From JAQIBY01 sp046546095 (GTDB taxonomy: Bacteria; Bacteroidota; Bacteroidia; Bacteroidales; ML635J-15), in the NCBI GenBank assembly GCA_046546095.1, contig JBKGYK010000064.1, positions 1 to 19,611 on the forward strand: 19,611 nt of DNA. Direction: 5' to 3'. The position numbers and the translations under genes were made by a program. This document shows, one piece after another, positions 8,029 to 15,515 of the stretch (its first letter is position 1; each line of letters starts with the position of its first letter). Under the pieces are notes generated by a model. It saw only the letters and a program-made list of their open reading frames with translations. It did no database searches and had not been told where the DNA came from.

Positions 8029-9237
8029 TTATTGTCCTTCCTGTCCTGGAGGTTCCTGTATCATAAAAATCAAAACCAGAAACATAACAACAGCTATGAC
8101 AGCACCACCGAAAAAACCTGACCGCAACCCTCCGAAAACATGACACAGACCGATAACAACCGGTCCCACTGTTTGTCCGATACGCAGAACCATTGAATTT
8201 ACCGACATAAAAGCAGCCCGTTCGTTGATGCTGGCAAAGCCAATCAACATAGTCTGAAAGTTGGGAATCATTAAACCGTGTCCGCTGCCGAATATGACTA
8301 CACCCATCACAATGCTCCACCAGTGCTGAGCCGTAGCAAGAACCAGCATGGCAATGACATAGCTGGAAATGCTGTAAAAAAGCAGTTGTTTGTGAGAAAA
8401 GCGCTTTTTCAATCTGCCGTTTAGGGTAGAAACTACCGCTGTGGTAAGAGACATGGCTGACATGGTAAGTCCGATTATTGTGGAGCTTGCACCAAAATCC
8501 TGCTCAAGTAACAGAGGAAAGAAACTCAGATAAGCACCGTACAAAATGACAAACATAAGCAGGGTATTAAGAAACAATCCCCAGACAGCTTTCCGGTTGA
8601 TGGTCTTCCAGGTTCTTTTGAGATATTCAACAAGTCGGGTGTTTTTGTGTGGCTCAGGGTTGTTGAGGCTGAATATTACTGCAAAACCAACAGGGATGGC
8701 AAGTAGGGGTAAGGTGAACGGAATATTCCAGGCTATGTCTGCCAGAACGCCTCCAATGGCAGGATATGTGGCCGTACCAATGCTTAGCACGCCTGATACA
8801 TAACCCATAGCTGTACTGCGTTTATTTCCTGAGTACAAATCCCCGATCATGGTGGCGTTGAGCATTCCCAGAGAAGACATACCTATGCCCTGAAAAAAGC
8901 GCAATATGAGCAGAGTAGTGAAACTCTGTGCAAATGTGCAGGCAAATCCGGCAATGGCAAATAAAAAGAGGGAAGGAATAATGATGATTTTCCTGCCATA
9001 ACGGTCGGCCAGCACACCCATTACCGGTGCCAGAAATATACCGGGCAGGGTGAATACCGTTATCAGGTAGGCTACTTCCTTTTTGTTGATGCCAAAAGCC
9101 TTGATGATTTCCGGAAAAGCCGGTGTAATACTGGCAACACCCATGACAGCCATCAGGGTGATGGCAAAAATGATATACAGGTTTTTATCCCTGCGAAGTG
9201 GTATGTCTTGTTTTGTTCCCGTAATTGTATCTGACAT
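8029..9237 (-). CDS. MFS transporter, drug-antiporter-like
   Basis: The 402-residue hydrophobic protein has about 12 predicted membrane segments in two halves, split by a basic cytoplasmic loop at about 195-215 (PEPHKNTRL...KRTWKTINRK). MFS motif A is clear: GVLADRYGRK at 74-83. A motif-B-like RFFQGIG starts at Arg113, and TYPAIGGVLAD near 157-167 resembles motif C of proton-coupled antiporters (DHA1-like). That points to export by exchange, but the substrate cannot be read. Its ATG lies 18 bp after the arginine deiminase stop, so the two are probably one transcript. This makes arginine, ornithine, citrulline or an unrelated compound possible cargo; the usual ArcD exchanger belongs to another family. 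Confidence 0.9.
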   Translation of the reverse strand: MSDTITGTKQDIPLRRDKNLYIIFAITLMAVMGVASITPAFPEIIKAFGINKKEVAYLITVFTLPGIFLAPVMGVLADRYGRKIIIIPSLFLFAIAGFACTFAQSFTTLLILRFFQGIGMSSLGMLNATMIGDLYSGNKRSTAMGYVSGVLSIGTATYPAIGGVLADIAWNIPFTLPLLAIPVGFAVIFSLNNPEPHKNTRLVEYLKRTWKTINRKAVWGLFLNTLLMFVILYGAYLSFFPLLLEQDFGASSTIIGLTMSAMSLTTAVVSTLNGRLKKRFSHKQLLFYSISSYVIAMLVLATAQHWWSIVMGVVIFGSGHGLMIPNFQTMLIGFASINERAAFMSVNSMVLRIGQTVGPVVIGLCHVFGGLRSGFFGGAVIAVVMFLVLIFMIQEPPGQEGQ

Positions 9238-9255
9238 TAAAAGATTCCCGGATTT

Positions 9256-10518
9256 TTACCATTCAACATCATCACGGTTGAAAGGCATGGTCATGCATCG
9301 GGCACCACCACCGCCTCGTGATAATTCAGAGCCTTCAATGGTAACCACGCAGCGTTTGTGATCATCAGGGTGAGCTTTGTCCCGTATTACATCCCTGGCC
9401 TTAATGACTTCAAAACCGTGGTTATTAAGTTCATCAATGGTGTAGCTGTTACGCTCGTATCCGACAATTTTACCGGGCGCAAATGCAAAAAAGTTGGCCC
9501 CACTGTGCCATTGTTCCCGTTGTTGTATCCAGGGGTCTGTGGTTCCTCCGCACATTACCGGCTCCAGGTCTATCCCCAGACTGCTGAGTGCAGTGAGAAT
9601 GTTTTCTTCCTCTTGTATTTTTACCCTGCCGTTATCCACGCTGATGTGGACAGTCTGGTAACGGCTGGGTTTGAGAATGATCGGCTCATATATCATGCAC
9701 TTATCCTTGTCAAGAAATGTAAATACCATGTCAAGATGGATAAAGGATTCCGGAGTATATGGCAATTCCTGAACAATGATGTGCATGTTTTCTTTGCGGT
9801 CCCGCAGGCGGTGCAGAATGTAATCAATTCCCTGAGATGTTGTTCTGGAACCGTTTCCGATGAGAAGCACATCTTCTCTGGCAACCAAAACATCACCACC
9901 CTCTATGGTAATATCTTCATGAAAAAATTTGTCTTCCACCGGATTTACTGTGGATGCCGAAAATAAGGGGTGGAAATCAAAAATTGACTGCATGATGATG
10001 GATTCTCTTTCTCTGACCTTATTGGCCATGCGGGAAATGAGAATCTTATCGTTGATGGCTACGGATGCATCTCTGGTAAAGAAAAAGTTGTGCAATGGCT
10101 TCAGTGCGTAGCGTTGCTTACTCAGATAAGCAGTAAGGGTATCTTTTGTCATTACGACCCCTTCTATCATTTGCCGTGCCAGTTCCTGATAGTCCAGTCC
10201 GTCAATGATGTGGCTGTGGTGTGATGCATTTTCATTTTCACAAATTCTGTCAAGCAGATTCTCACGCAAACGACTGTTTTGCAATAAATCTGTTAAGAGG
10301 GCTTTGACCTCATAAGTATTTGTGATTTTTGATAAGAAACCTGAAAGCTGGCTGTATTCGTCCTGGGCTACTTTCAGGTTTAGAATATCACTGTACAGGG
10401 CACGCTCGGCATTTTCCGGTGTCATGTTCTGAACCTCGGCCCCGGGTGTATGCAGAATTACACCATTGAGTTTTCCAATCTCCGAATTAAGATTTATTTT
10501 GAATGCATTAGAAGTCAT
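9256..10518 (-). CDS. arcA: Arginine deiminase
   Basis: Hydrolyses L-arginine to citrulline and ammonia in the cytoplasm, the first step of the ADI pathway. The 420 residues match the family length, and the guanidino-modifying active site is complete: Asp150 in FFTRDAS, Glu206 in IEGGDV, His261 and Asp263 in FIHLDMVFT, and nucleophile Cys408 in GGGGARCMTMPFNR. These correspond to D166, E224, H278, D280 and C406 of the Pseudomonas enzyme. Other conserved parts are VILHTPGAE near the N-terminus and CGGTTDPWIQQREQW. No ornithine carbamoyltransferase or carbamate kinase is within the window, so ATP production by this pathway needs genes elsewhere. The next gene is an MFS transporter. A -7 element and an inverted repeat lie upstream. 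Confidence 0.97.
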   Translation of the reverse strand: MTSNAFKINLNSEIGKLNGVILHTPGAEVQNMTPENAERALYSDILNLKVAQDEYSQLSGFLSKITNTYEVKALLTDLLQNSRLRENLLDRICENENASHHSHIIDGLDYQELARQMIEGVVMTKDTLTAYLSKQRYALKPLHNFFFTRDASVAINDKILISRMANKVRERESIIMQSIFDFHPLFSASTVNPVEDKFFHEDITIEGGDVLVAREDVLLIGNGSRTTSQGIDYILHRLRDRKENMHIIVQELPYTPESFIHLDMVFTFLDKDKCMIYEPIILKPSRYQTVHISVDNGRVKIQEEENILTALSSLGIDLEPVMCGGTTDPWIQQREQWHSGANFFAFAPGKIVGYERNSYTIDELNNHGFEVIKARDVIRDKAHPDDHKRCVVTIEGSELSRGGGGARCMTMPFNRDDVEW

Positions 10519-10543
10519 ATTCTTTATTATGTTAAAATCGCCG

Positions 10544-10551
10544 CAAAAGTA
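10544..10551 (-). promoter_or_regulatory. Probable -7 element of the arcA-MFS unit
   Basis: Minus-strand TACTTTTG fits TAnnTTTG exactly and ends 25 bp before the arcA ATG. The -33 region has only TTTC-like matches, so an activator may be needed. The identical octamer stands before rseC. Confidence 0.6.
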
Positions 10552-10590
10552 ATGTTTTTAAGCTTGTGAAAGCCTTAACAACGAGGAATT

Positions 10591-10607
10591 TTTGTAAAGT
10601 GTACAAA
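10591..10607. promoter_or_regulatory. Inverted repeat upstream of arcA, candidate operator
   Basis: TTTGTA-N5-TACAAA, perfect 6-bp arms. Its centre (10599) lies about 60 bp before the start site expected from the arcA -7 element, where Crp/Fnr-type activators often bind. Which protein binds is unknown; an A/T-rich gap can give such a palindrome by chance. Confidence 0.35.
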
Positions 10608-10734
10608 TATAGTTCGTAAATGTTCTGAAAAGTTGATACTTTGGTGTGGATTAAGTTTGTGTTTATTAGGGGTATATGTTTACATAATCTCCCGGGTTTA
10701 GGTATGAGCGGCATTTATATTGCAGATGAGATAT

Positions 10735-10767
10735 TTTGATCTTGCTCATGTATTTTGATTACCTTTG
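10735..10767 (+). promoter_or_regulatory. Bacteroidota-type promoter of the nitronate monooxygenase-like gene
   Basis: TTTG (10735-10738), a 21-bp spacer, then TACCTTTG (10760-10767): a full match to TTTG-N19-21-TAnnTTTG. It predicts a 5' leader of roughly 85-90 nt before the ATG at 10861. The rest of the 342-bp gap to arcA is A/T-rich, with the arcA elements and no believable gene. Confidence 0.7.
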
Positions 10768-10860
10768 TAGCAGGTTATGATTTGATTTTGCACGTCATAT
10801 TATTTTCCGCAAAACATACATATTTTGAATTAAAATTACCCGGATGACCGGGATTACATT

Positions 10861-11949
10861 ATGATAAACAGTATAAGAAAAATGGTTCCAATGCAAATTG
10901 GGAGACTTAGTATCCCGCTGCCCATCATTCAGGGCGGTATGGGTGTTGGTATATCATTGTCGGGCATGGCTTCGGCAGTGGCAAACCAGGGTGGTGTCGG
11001 TGTTATTGCCAGTGCCGGTCTGGGGATTCTGCACCGTCAGAAAAACTCCAATTTCCTGGATGACAGTATTCAGGGCCTGAGGAATGAAATACAAAAATTC
11101 AGAAGCAAATCAAATGGCGTTCTTGGCGTTAACGTGATGGTTGCCATGTCAAATTTCGCTGATATGGTGAGAACCTCCATTGCTGAAAAAGCTGATATTA
11201 TTTTCAGTGGTGCCGGCCTGCCTCTTGACTTGCCGGGATTCCTGAAAAAGGATAGTGTTACTCAGCTGGTTCCCATTGTATCATCCGCCAGAGCGGCTAA
11301 AATTATCTGCAGCAAATGGAAACAAAATTATGATTATCTGCCCGATGCTGTAGTGGTTGAAGGTCCAAAAGCCGGTGGACACCTTGGATTTAAGCTATCA
11401 CAAATTGAAGATGAGAACTATTCCCTGGAACATCTGCTTCCTGAAGTGGTGTCAGTGGTCAGAGAATTTGAAGAAAAATGGAATAAAAAAATTCCAGTGA
11501 TTGCAGCCGGAGGGGTGTATTCGGGCCAGGATATTTCCGATATGCTAAAACATGGTGCCACTGGAGTGCAGATGGGAACACGTTTCGTTACAACAACAGA
11601 ATGTGATGCTTCCGAAGCATTTAAAAATTCATATATTGAAGCCAAAAAGGAAGATCTGGAGGTAATTGTTAGTCCTGTTGGCATGCCGGGAAGGGCAATC
11701 AGCAGCAGGTTTATCGATAAAATAAAGCTGGGTAAAAAACATCCTGTACGCTGTCCTTTCAAATGCATCAAATCCTGTGATATATCTTCAACGCCATACT
11801 GCATTATCAATGCCTTGGTTAGTGCGTTCAAAGGTAACTTTAAAAATGGTTATGCTTTTGCAGGTACCAATGCCTACCTGGCTGAAAAAATTATTTCCGT
11901 TCAGGATACATTCAAAGCCATTCAGTCTGAATTCAGGGAATCAAAATAA
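10861..11949 (+). CDS. Nitronate monooxygenase / FabK-like FMN enzyme
   Basis: The 362-residue protein is an FMN TIM barrel of the 2-nitropropane dioxygenase group, which includes nitronate monooxygenases and the FabK enoyl-ACP reductases. Seen: PIIQGGMGVG (21-30), VGVIASAG (46-53), VEGPKAGGHLGF (166-177) with the family His174, phosphate-binding AAGGV (215-219) and GVQMGTRF (235-242). The C-terminal part has four cysteines (298, 302, 306, 314) in CPFKCIKSC and PYCI, then FAGTNAY; I recall this tail in Bacteroidota and Firmicutes homologues. The reaction cannot be fixed: nitronate oxidation, enoyl-ACP reduction and another FMN chemistry are all open. It stands alone, with its own promoter and a shared terminator. 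Confidence 0.85.
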   Translation: MINSIRKMVPMQIGRLSIPLPIIQGGMGVGISLSGMASAVANQGGVGVIASAGLGILHRQKNSNFLDDSIQGLRNEIQKFRSKSNGVLGVNVMVAMSNFADMVRTSIAEKADIIFSGAGLPLDLPGFLKKDSVTQLVPIVSSARAAKIICSKWKQNYDYLPDAVVVEGPKAGGHLGFKLSQIEDENYSLEHLLPEVVSVVREFEEKWNKKIPVIAAGGVYSGQDISDMLKHGATGVQMGTRFVTTTECDASEAFKNSYIEAKKEDLEVIVSPVGMPGRAISSRFIDKIKLGKKHPVRCPFKCIKSCDISSTPYCIINALVSAFKGNFKNGYAFAGTNAYLAEKIISVQDTFKAIQSEFRESK

Positions 11950-12215
11950 GCTGTTTCTCTGTTTGCAGAATGCCTGACGTATTATCGGTCATTTTGTTTT
12001 GATTCTTTTTACGGAAATCTGAAACACATATTTGTAGTCAAAAAAACTTCCGGGTGAAAATTTTTTCTTCTACAGGCAACGCAGGGCAATATATCTGCGT
12101 CTGTTAAGTAACCTGTGAATAAATAACTGGTGCGATGTGAATTGACGCCATTGTTTAAAAAAAGCCTGTTCCGATGAGGAACAGGCTTTGATTTTTTTGA
12201 AGTCCTGGATGATTT
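11950..12215. other. Convergent intergenic gap
   Basis: This 266-bp gap separates two converging genes. Apart from the two-way terminator at 12157-12195 I see no gene, repeat or RNA-like fold in it. Confidence 0.6.
12157..12195. terminator. Bidirectional intrinsic terminator
   Basis: AAGCCTGTTCC (12162-12172) pairs perfectly with GGAACAGGCTT (12178-12188) around the loop GATGA. A seven-A run on the left gives the U tract for minus-strand transcripts, and a T-rich run on the right (12189-12198, broken by GA) serves plus-strand ones. It can end both converging genes. Confidence 0.9.
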
Positions 12216-12551
12216 TTACATCATTTCTTTCATCGCTTTATAGGCTTTATCGCCATAAACGATTGATGGGCCACCACCCATAACAACAGCTACGCCAATG
12301 GTTTCCACGATTTCTTCGTGGCTGGCACCTTGTTTGAGTGCATCTTTTACATGGCATGCAATACATCCTTCACAGCGAATAGAGATGGCAATCCCCAGGG
12401 CTATAAGTTCTTTGTGTTTTGCACTGAGGGCTTTATCCTCACCGGTGGCTTTGTGCATTGTAGCAAAACCTTCTGCAATGCCGGGATTTTCTTTTGAAAG
12501 TGTCCCTATAAAGTCAAATACTGCTTTTGCTTGATCTGAATAATTACTCAT
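12216..12551 (-). CDS. AhpD / carboxymuconolactone-decarboxylase-like small redox protein
   Basis: Starting at the ATG at 12551 the protein has 111 residues; a GTG at 12581 would add ten, but without a family match. It is a single CMD/AhpD domain. The AhpD signature E-x11-C-x2-C-x3-H is present: Glu48, Cys60, Cys63, His67 (CEGCIACH), with an extra Cys66. Members of this group use the CXXC pair as a peroxidase-linked or disulfide reductant; those with the full signature are usually redox proteins and not decarboxylases. The C-terminal GVAVVMGGGPSIVYG stretch is also typical. It is a single-gene unit between two terminators, with an inverted repeat just upstream. The substrate or partner is not shown by context. 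Confidence 0.9.
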   Translation of the reverse strand: MSNYSDQAKAVFDFIGTLSKENPGIAEGFATMHKATGEDKALSAKHKELIALGIAISIRCEGCIACHVKDALKQGASHEEIVETIGVAVVMGGGPSIVYGDKAYKAMKEMM

Positions 12552-12570
12552 AATGTTTCTTTTATTTTGA

Positions 12571-12595
12571 TTTGTGTTCACTGGTTAAACACAAA
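12571..12595. promoter_or_regulatory. Inverted repeat before the AhpD-like gene, candidate operator
   Basis: TTTGTGTT-N9-AACACAAA, perfect 8-bp arms, lies 20-44 bp upstream of the start codon. It could be an operator over the promoter or a hairpin in the leader. No clear TAnnTTTG element is visible nearby. Confidence 0.45.
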
Positions 12596-12647
12596 ACTGA
12601 TGTAAATGTTTATGCCGGCTGTAATTATCATATCTGTTATACAGCAT

Positions 12648-12684
12648 AAAAAAAAGAGCCTTCCCGAAAACAGAAAAAGCTCTT
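12648..12684 (-). terminator. Intrinsic terminator of the rnf operon
   Basis: Read on the minus strand: AAGAGCTTTTTC, a 7-nt loop, then GGGAAGGCTCTT, a 12-bp stem with several G-U pairs, then eight T. It begins 23 bp after the rnfA stop. Confidence 0.85.
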
Positions 12685-12706
12685 AGAATAAATATGTTTA
12701 GATTCC

Positions 12707-13279
12707 TTAAACCAGACCGGCAAAACCCATAAAAGCAAGGGCAAGAATACCGGCAACAACCATAGCTGCAGGTACGCCACGCATGCCTTTGGGCAGGTTC
12801 AGCAGATCGAGGTGTTCCCGCAGGCCCGCAAATAAAACCAGAGCCAGGGCAAAACCACCTGCATTTCCTATGGCAAAGAAAACAGCCTCAAGTAGGTTGA
12901 AGTTGTTCTGAATTGTTAACAAGGCAACACCCAGGATGGCACAATTGGTGGTGATAAGTGGCAGGAAAACACCCAGTGCCTGATACAGGGATGGACTGAT
13001 TTTTTTGAGCATAATCTCAACCATCTGAACCAGGGAGGCAATAACAAGAATAAAGGCAATGGTTTGCATGTACTCTATGCCAAATGGTATGAGTATGTAA
13101 TTCTGTATCAGCCAGGTTACTATGGTTGCGATAAACATCACAAACAAAACTGCCCCACTCATGCCGGAAGCTGTTTTTAATTTTGATGAAACTCCGACAA
13201 ACGGACAAATTCCCAAAAATTGCGCAAGAACAATGTTGTTGACAAAAATTGCGCTGATAATGATTAGTATATATTCCAT
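12707..13279 (-). CDS. rnfA: Rnf complex membrane subunit RnfA
   Basis: RnfA is one of two related membrane subunits (RnfA/NqrE and RnfE/NqrD) that form the core of the ferredoxin:NAD+ oxidoreductase; by homology with Nqr they hold an iron-sulfur centre between two inverted halves. The 190-residue length is standard, with about six membrane segments. Seen: FVNNIVLAQFLGICPFVGVSS-type start (12-32), with Cys25, and LPLITTNCAILGVAL with Cys113, the two conserved Cys of the family's half-repeats, plus an end of the type LREHLDLLNLPKGMRG. It is the last gene of the operon, 20 bp after rnfE, and is followed by a strong terminator. Confidence 0.95.
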   Translation of the reverse strand: MEYILIIISAIFVNNIVLAQFLGICPFVGVSSKLKTASGMSGAVLFVMFIATIVTWLIQNYILIPFGIEYMQTIAFILVIASLVQMVEIMLKKISPSLYQALGVFLPLITTNCAILGVALLTIQNNFNLLEAVFFAIGNAGGFALALVLFAGLREHLDLLNLPKGMRGVPAAMVVAGILALAFMGFAGLV

Positions 13280-13299
13280 GTCACTGAGATTTTATCGTT

Positions 13300-13881
13300 T
13301 TAATTTTTAGTTATTTGGCGCATGATGGCAATCAGATATGCGAGTCCGAGAAAAGCACCTGGTGCCAATACAAATACCAGCATGCCGTCTCCGGGAGCAA
13401 TCTGAATTCCAAAAATGGAGAGGCTGCCTAGAATTTCCCTGACAGCTCCCAGCAGGGTGAGTGCAAAAGCAAAACCTAAGCCCATCCCAAGTCCGTCAAT
13501 AATAGATGAACCCAGAGTGTTCTTTGAAGCAAAAGCTTCTGCACGGCCAAGTACCAGGCAGTTAACAACGATCAGTGGGATAAACAGACCGAGCTGAGCG
13601 TGAAGGGCTGGCAAATAGGCATTCATGCTTAAATCCACAATGGTTACAAAAGATGCTATCACCACAATGAATGAAGGGATGCGCACTTTTGGCGGGATGG
13701 ATTTTTTAATCAAAGAAACAACCAGGTTAGACATCACCAGCACAAAGGTTGTGGCAAGTCCCATTCCCAGACCATTGAAAGCAGAGGTTGTTACACCCAG
13801 TACCGGACAAAGCCCCAGCAATAAGACAAATACAGGGTTTTCCTTGATGAATCCTTTACTAAAATTTTTCCATTGATTCAT
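13300..13881 (-). CDS. rnfE: Rnf complex membrane subunit RnfE
   Basis: Paralogue and partner of RnfA in the membrane core. The 193 residues hold about six membrane segments. Conserved parts are NPVFVLLLGLCPVLGVTTS (15-33), with Cys25, and FIPLIVVNCLVLGRAEAFA, with the second family Cys and the RnfE-type GRAEAFA. The end FVLAPGAFLGLAYLIA is also typical. The ATG shares one base with the rnfG stop (TAATG), so translation is probably coupled. RsxE in enterobacteria belongs to the same family; the rnf name fits better here because RnfB and RnfC are the ferredoxin- and NADH-linked forms. Confidence 0.95.
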   Translation of the reverse strand: MNQWKNFSKGFIKENPVFVLLLGLCPVLGVTTSAFNGLGMGLATTFVLVMSNLVVSLIKKSIPPKVRIPSFIVVIASFVTIVDLSMNAYLPALHAQLGLFIPLIVVNCLVLGRAEAFASKNTLGSSIIDGLGMGLGFAFALTLLGAVREILGSLSIFGIQIAPGDGMLVFVLAPGAFLGLAYLIAIMRQITKN

Positions 13882-14474
13882 TATTCATTTCCTCCATTCT
13901 TTTGGTTCATATATGTATTGTATGCCCGCTCTGCCGCATCACAAAAAGCGCGTGAGGTAATGGTGGCTGCTGTGATGGCATCCACATCACCACCGTCTTT
14001 GGTGACAGTGAGTTCAAATTCAGCAGGGTTTTTGTCTTCAAACTGATTTGGGAAATCACCTTTATCTGCTTCCATCTTATCTCCCAGGCCCGGCGTTTCC
14101 TTGTGTTCCAGGACCGCTGTGTTTTTGATTGTTCCGTCAGGCAGAAAACCTACCATAATCCAGATGCGGCCGCTGAAACCCATGTCTGTATAAGTCCTTA
14201 CCGCAGTACCTACATGCTTATCATCTTTGTAGGCCGGATAAAAAGTCAGAGAGTCCGTGCCGTTTTCAGCTTTTACTTTGCTTCCATCTGCAGGTTCAAG
14301 TTTGTCAAATTCCGGAAGCACCTGGCTGATGGCCTCCTCAAGCTTTGCTTGTTTGGCTTCAGATATAGGGCCTTTTGTGGCATTGTAAACAAAGCCCAGC
14401 GCAAGCCCTGCTGCCGCTGTTATCAGGAACAGCGTTACTACCATGTTGACTATATTTGATTCTTTTTTTGCCAT
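13881..14474 (-). CDS. rnfG: Rnf complex flavoprotein RnfG
   Basis: RnfG passes electrons via a covalently bound FMN on the outer side of the membrane. The 197-residue protein has one N-terminal membrane helix (about 9-30) and an FMN-binding domain. The flavinylation site is DAITAATITS (165-174), Thr171 being the expected FMN-linked residue. The canonical core is S/T-G-A-T; here the glycine is alanine (TAAT). HKETPGLGDK (124-133), typical of RnfG/NqrC, is intact. ApbE, which attaches the FMN, is not encoded in the window and must act from elsewhere. The gene starts 29 bp after rnfD and its stop overlaps the rnfE start. Confidence 0.95.
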   Translation of the reverse strand: MAKKESNIVNMVVTLFLITAAAGLALGFVYNATKGPISEAKQAKLEEAISQVLPEFDKLEPADGSKVKAENGTDSLTFYPAYKDDKHVGTAVRTYTDMGFSGRIWIMVGFLPDGTIKNTAVLEHKETPGLGDKMEADKGDFPNQFEDKNPAEFELTVTKDGGDVDAITAATITSRAFCDAAERAYNTYMNQKNGGNE

Positions 14475-14503
14475 AATCTCAATGCTTTATAATGATGCTC
14501 TGT

Positions 14504-15511
14504 TTACTTGTTGTCTTTGTTATTTCCAAATAATTTGGGTTTCATTTGCCTGTTAATCAGGGGAACAAAGGCATTCATGATGAGGATTGCAAAAGAAATA
14601 CCTTCGGGATAGGCTCCCCAAACCCTGATGAGGACAGTAATGACGCCAATGCCTATACCATATATCCACATGCCTCTGGTGGTCATGGGAGAGGTTACCA
14701 TATCAGTGGCCATATAAATGGCACCAAGCATGACACCGCCTGTCAGCAGGTGAAAGCCCGGCCCGGCAAAAACCTCAGGATTGACCAGGTTAAGTATGCC
14801 GGTAAATAAAGCTATAGACCCAAAAACAGCCAGTGGAATATGATACTTGATGACTTTTTTCCAAAGCATGTAAATACCACCGAGAATCAGTGCCAGAGCA
14901 GAAATTTCACCAAGGGAACCACCCATTTCACCAATCATCCAGTCGCTGTAGGAGGTAGGCATGGATTCCAGAACTTTGCTTACCGGTTCACCATTGGAGA
15001 TACCTTCCTTCAATATGGCCAATGGCGTAGCACCTGTATCTGCATCTGTCATGGCAAAATTCATTACCTGAACTTTGGGCCAGCTTGTCATTTGTACAGG
15101 AAAGGATATCAGGAGAAATACCCGGCCTACAAGGGCAGGGTTGAATGGATTTTTACCCAAGCCGCCAAATGACATTTTGCCGATGCCAATGGCAACCAGT
15201 GCGCCAATAACAATAATATGCCAGGGCAGATTGGCCGGGACATTGAATGCCAGCAAAATACCGGTTAGTATCGCTGAACCATCGGGGATGGTATTGTCGC
15301 CTTTGATCAGAAATTTCTGTATGGCCCATTCAAAGAAAATGCATGCAGCTACGGCAATTGCCTGTACACGGATCGCATCAATGCCAAAGAAATATACAGA
15401 AACCAAAAATGCAGGTATCAATGCAATCACCACTGTGTACATGATTTTCTGCACAGAGTCCTTATGACTTACATGTGGTGATAATGAAACGGATAATCTC
15501 GTAGTATTCAT
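14504..15511 (-). CDS. rnfD: Rnf complex membrane flavoprotein RnfD
   Basis: RnfD is the large membrane subunit bearing the second covalent FMN, homologous to NqrB. The 335 residues include about nine or ten membrane segments. The FMN-attachment motif is TDADTGATPLA, with Thr162 as the modified residue (canonical S/T-G-A-T-P). Other family marks are SPHVSHKDSVQKIM (11-24), GKNPFNPALVGRVFL (119-133) and ATDMVTSPMTTRG near the C-terminus. The gene begins 4 bp after the rnfC stop, so the pair is tightly coupled. Ion translocation is thought to involve this subunit; whether Na+ or H+ is pumped cannot be read from the sequence. Confidence 0.95.
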   Translation of the reverse strand: MNTTRLSVSLSPHVSHKDSVQKIMYTVVIALIPAFLVSVYFFGIDAIRVQAIAVAACIFFEWAIQKFLIKGDNTIPDGSAILTGILLAFNVPANLPWHIIVIGALVAIGIGKMSFGGLGKNPFNPALVGRVFLLISFPVQMTSWPKVQVMNFAMTDADTGATPLAILKEGISNGEPVSKVLESMPTSYSDWMIGEMGGSLGEISALALILGGIYMLWKKVIKYHIPLAVFGSIALFTGILNLVNPEVFAGPGFHLLTGGVMLGAIYMATDMVTSPMTTRGMWIYGIGIGVITVLIRVWGAYPEGISFAILIMNAFVPLINRQMKPKLFGNNKDNK

Positions 15512-15515
15512 TCGT

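Noticed and set aside
9358..9966. 202-codon plus-strand frame
   Set aside because: Lies wholly opposite arginine deiminase, whose active-site motifs are intact. The translation is Cys- and Phe-rich with no domain.
10675..10686. Palindrome TATGTTTACATA between arcA and the FMN enzyme gene
   Set aside because: Only 5-bp arms in A/T-rich DNA, with no special spacing to either promoter; likely chance.
10532..10714. 60-codon minus-strand frame in the arcA upstream gap
   Set aside because: It covers the arcA -7 element and the palindrome, and has no RBS or familiar motif.
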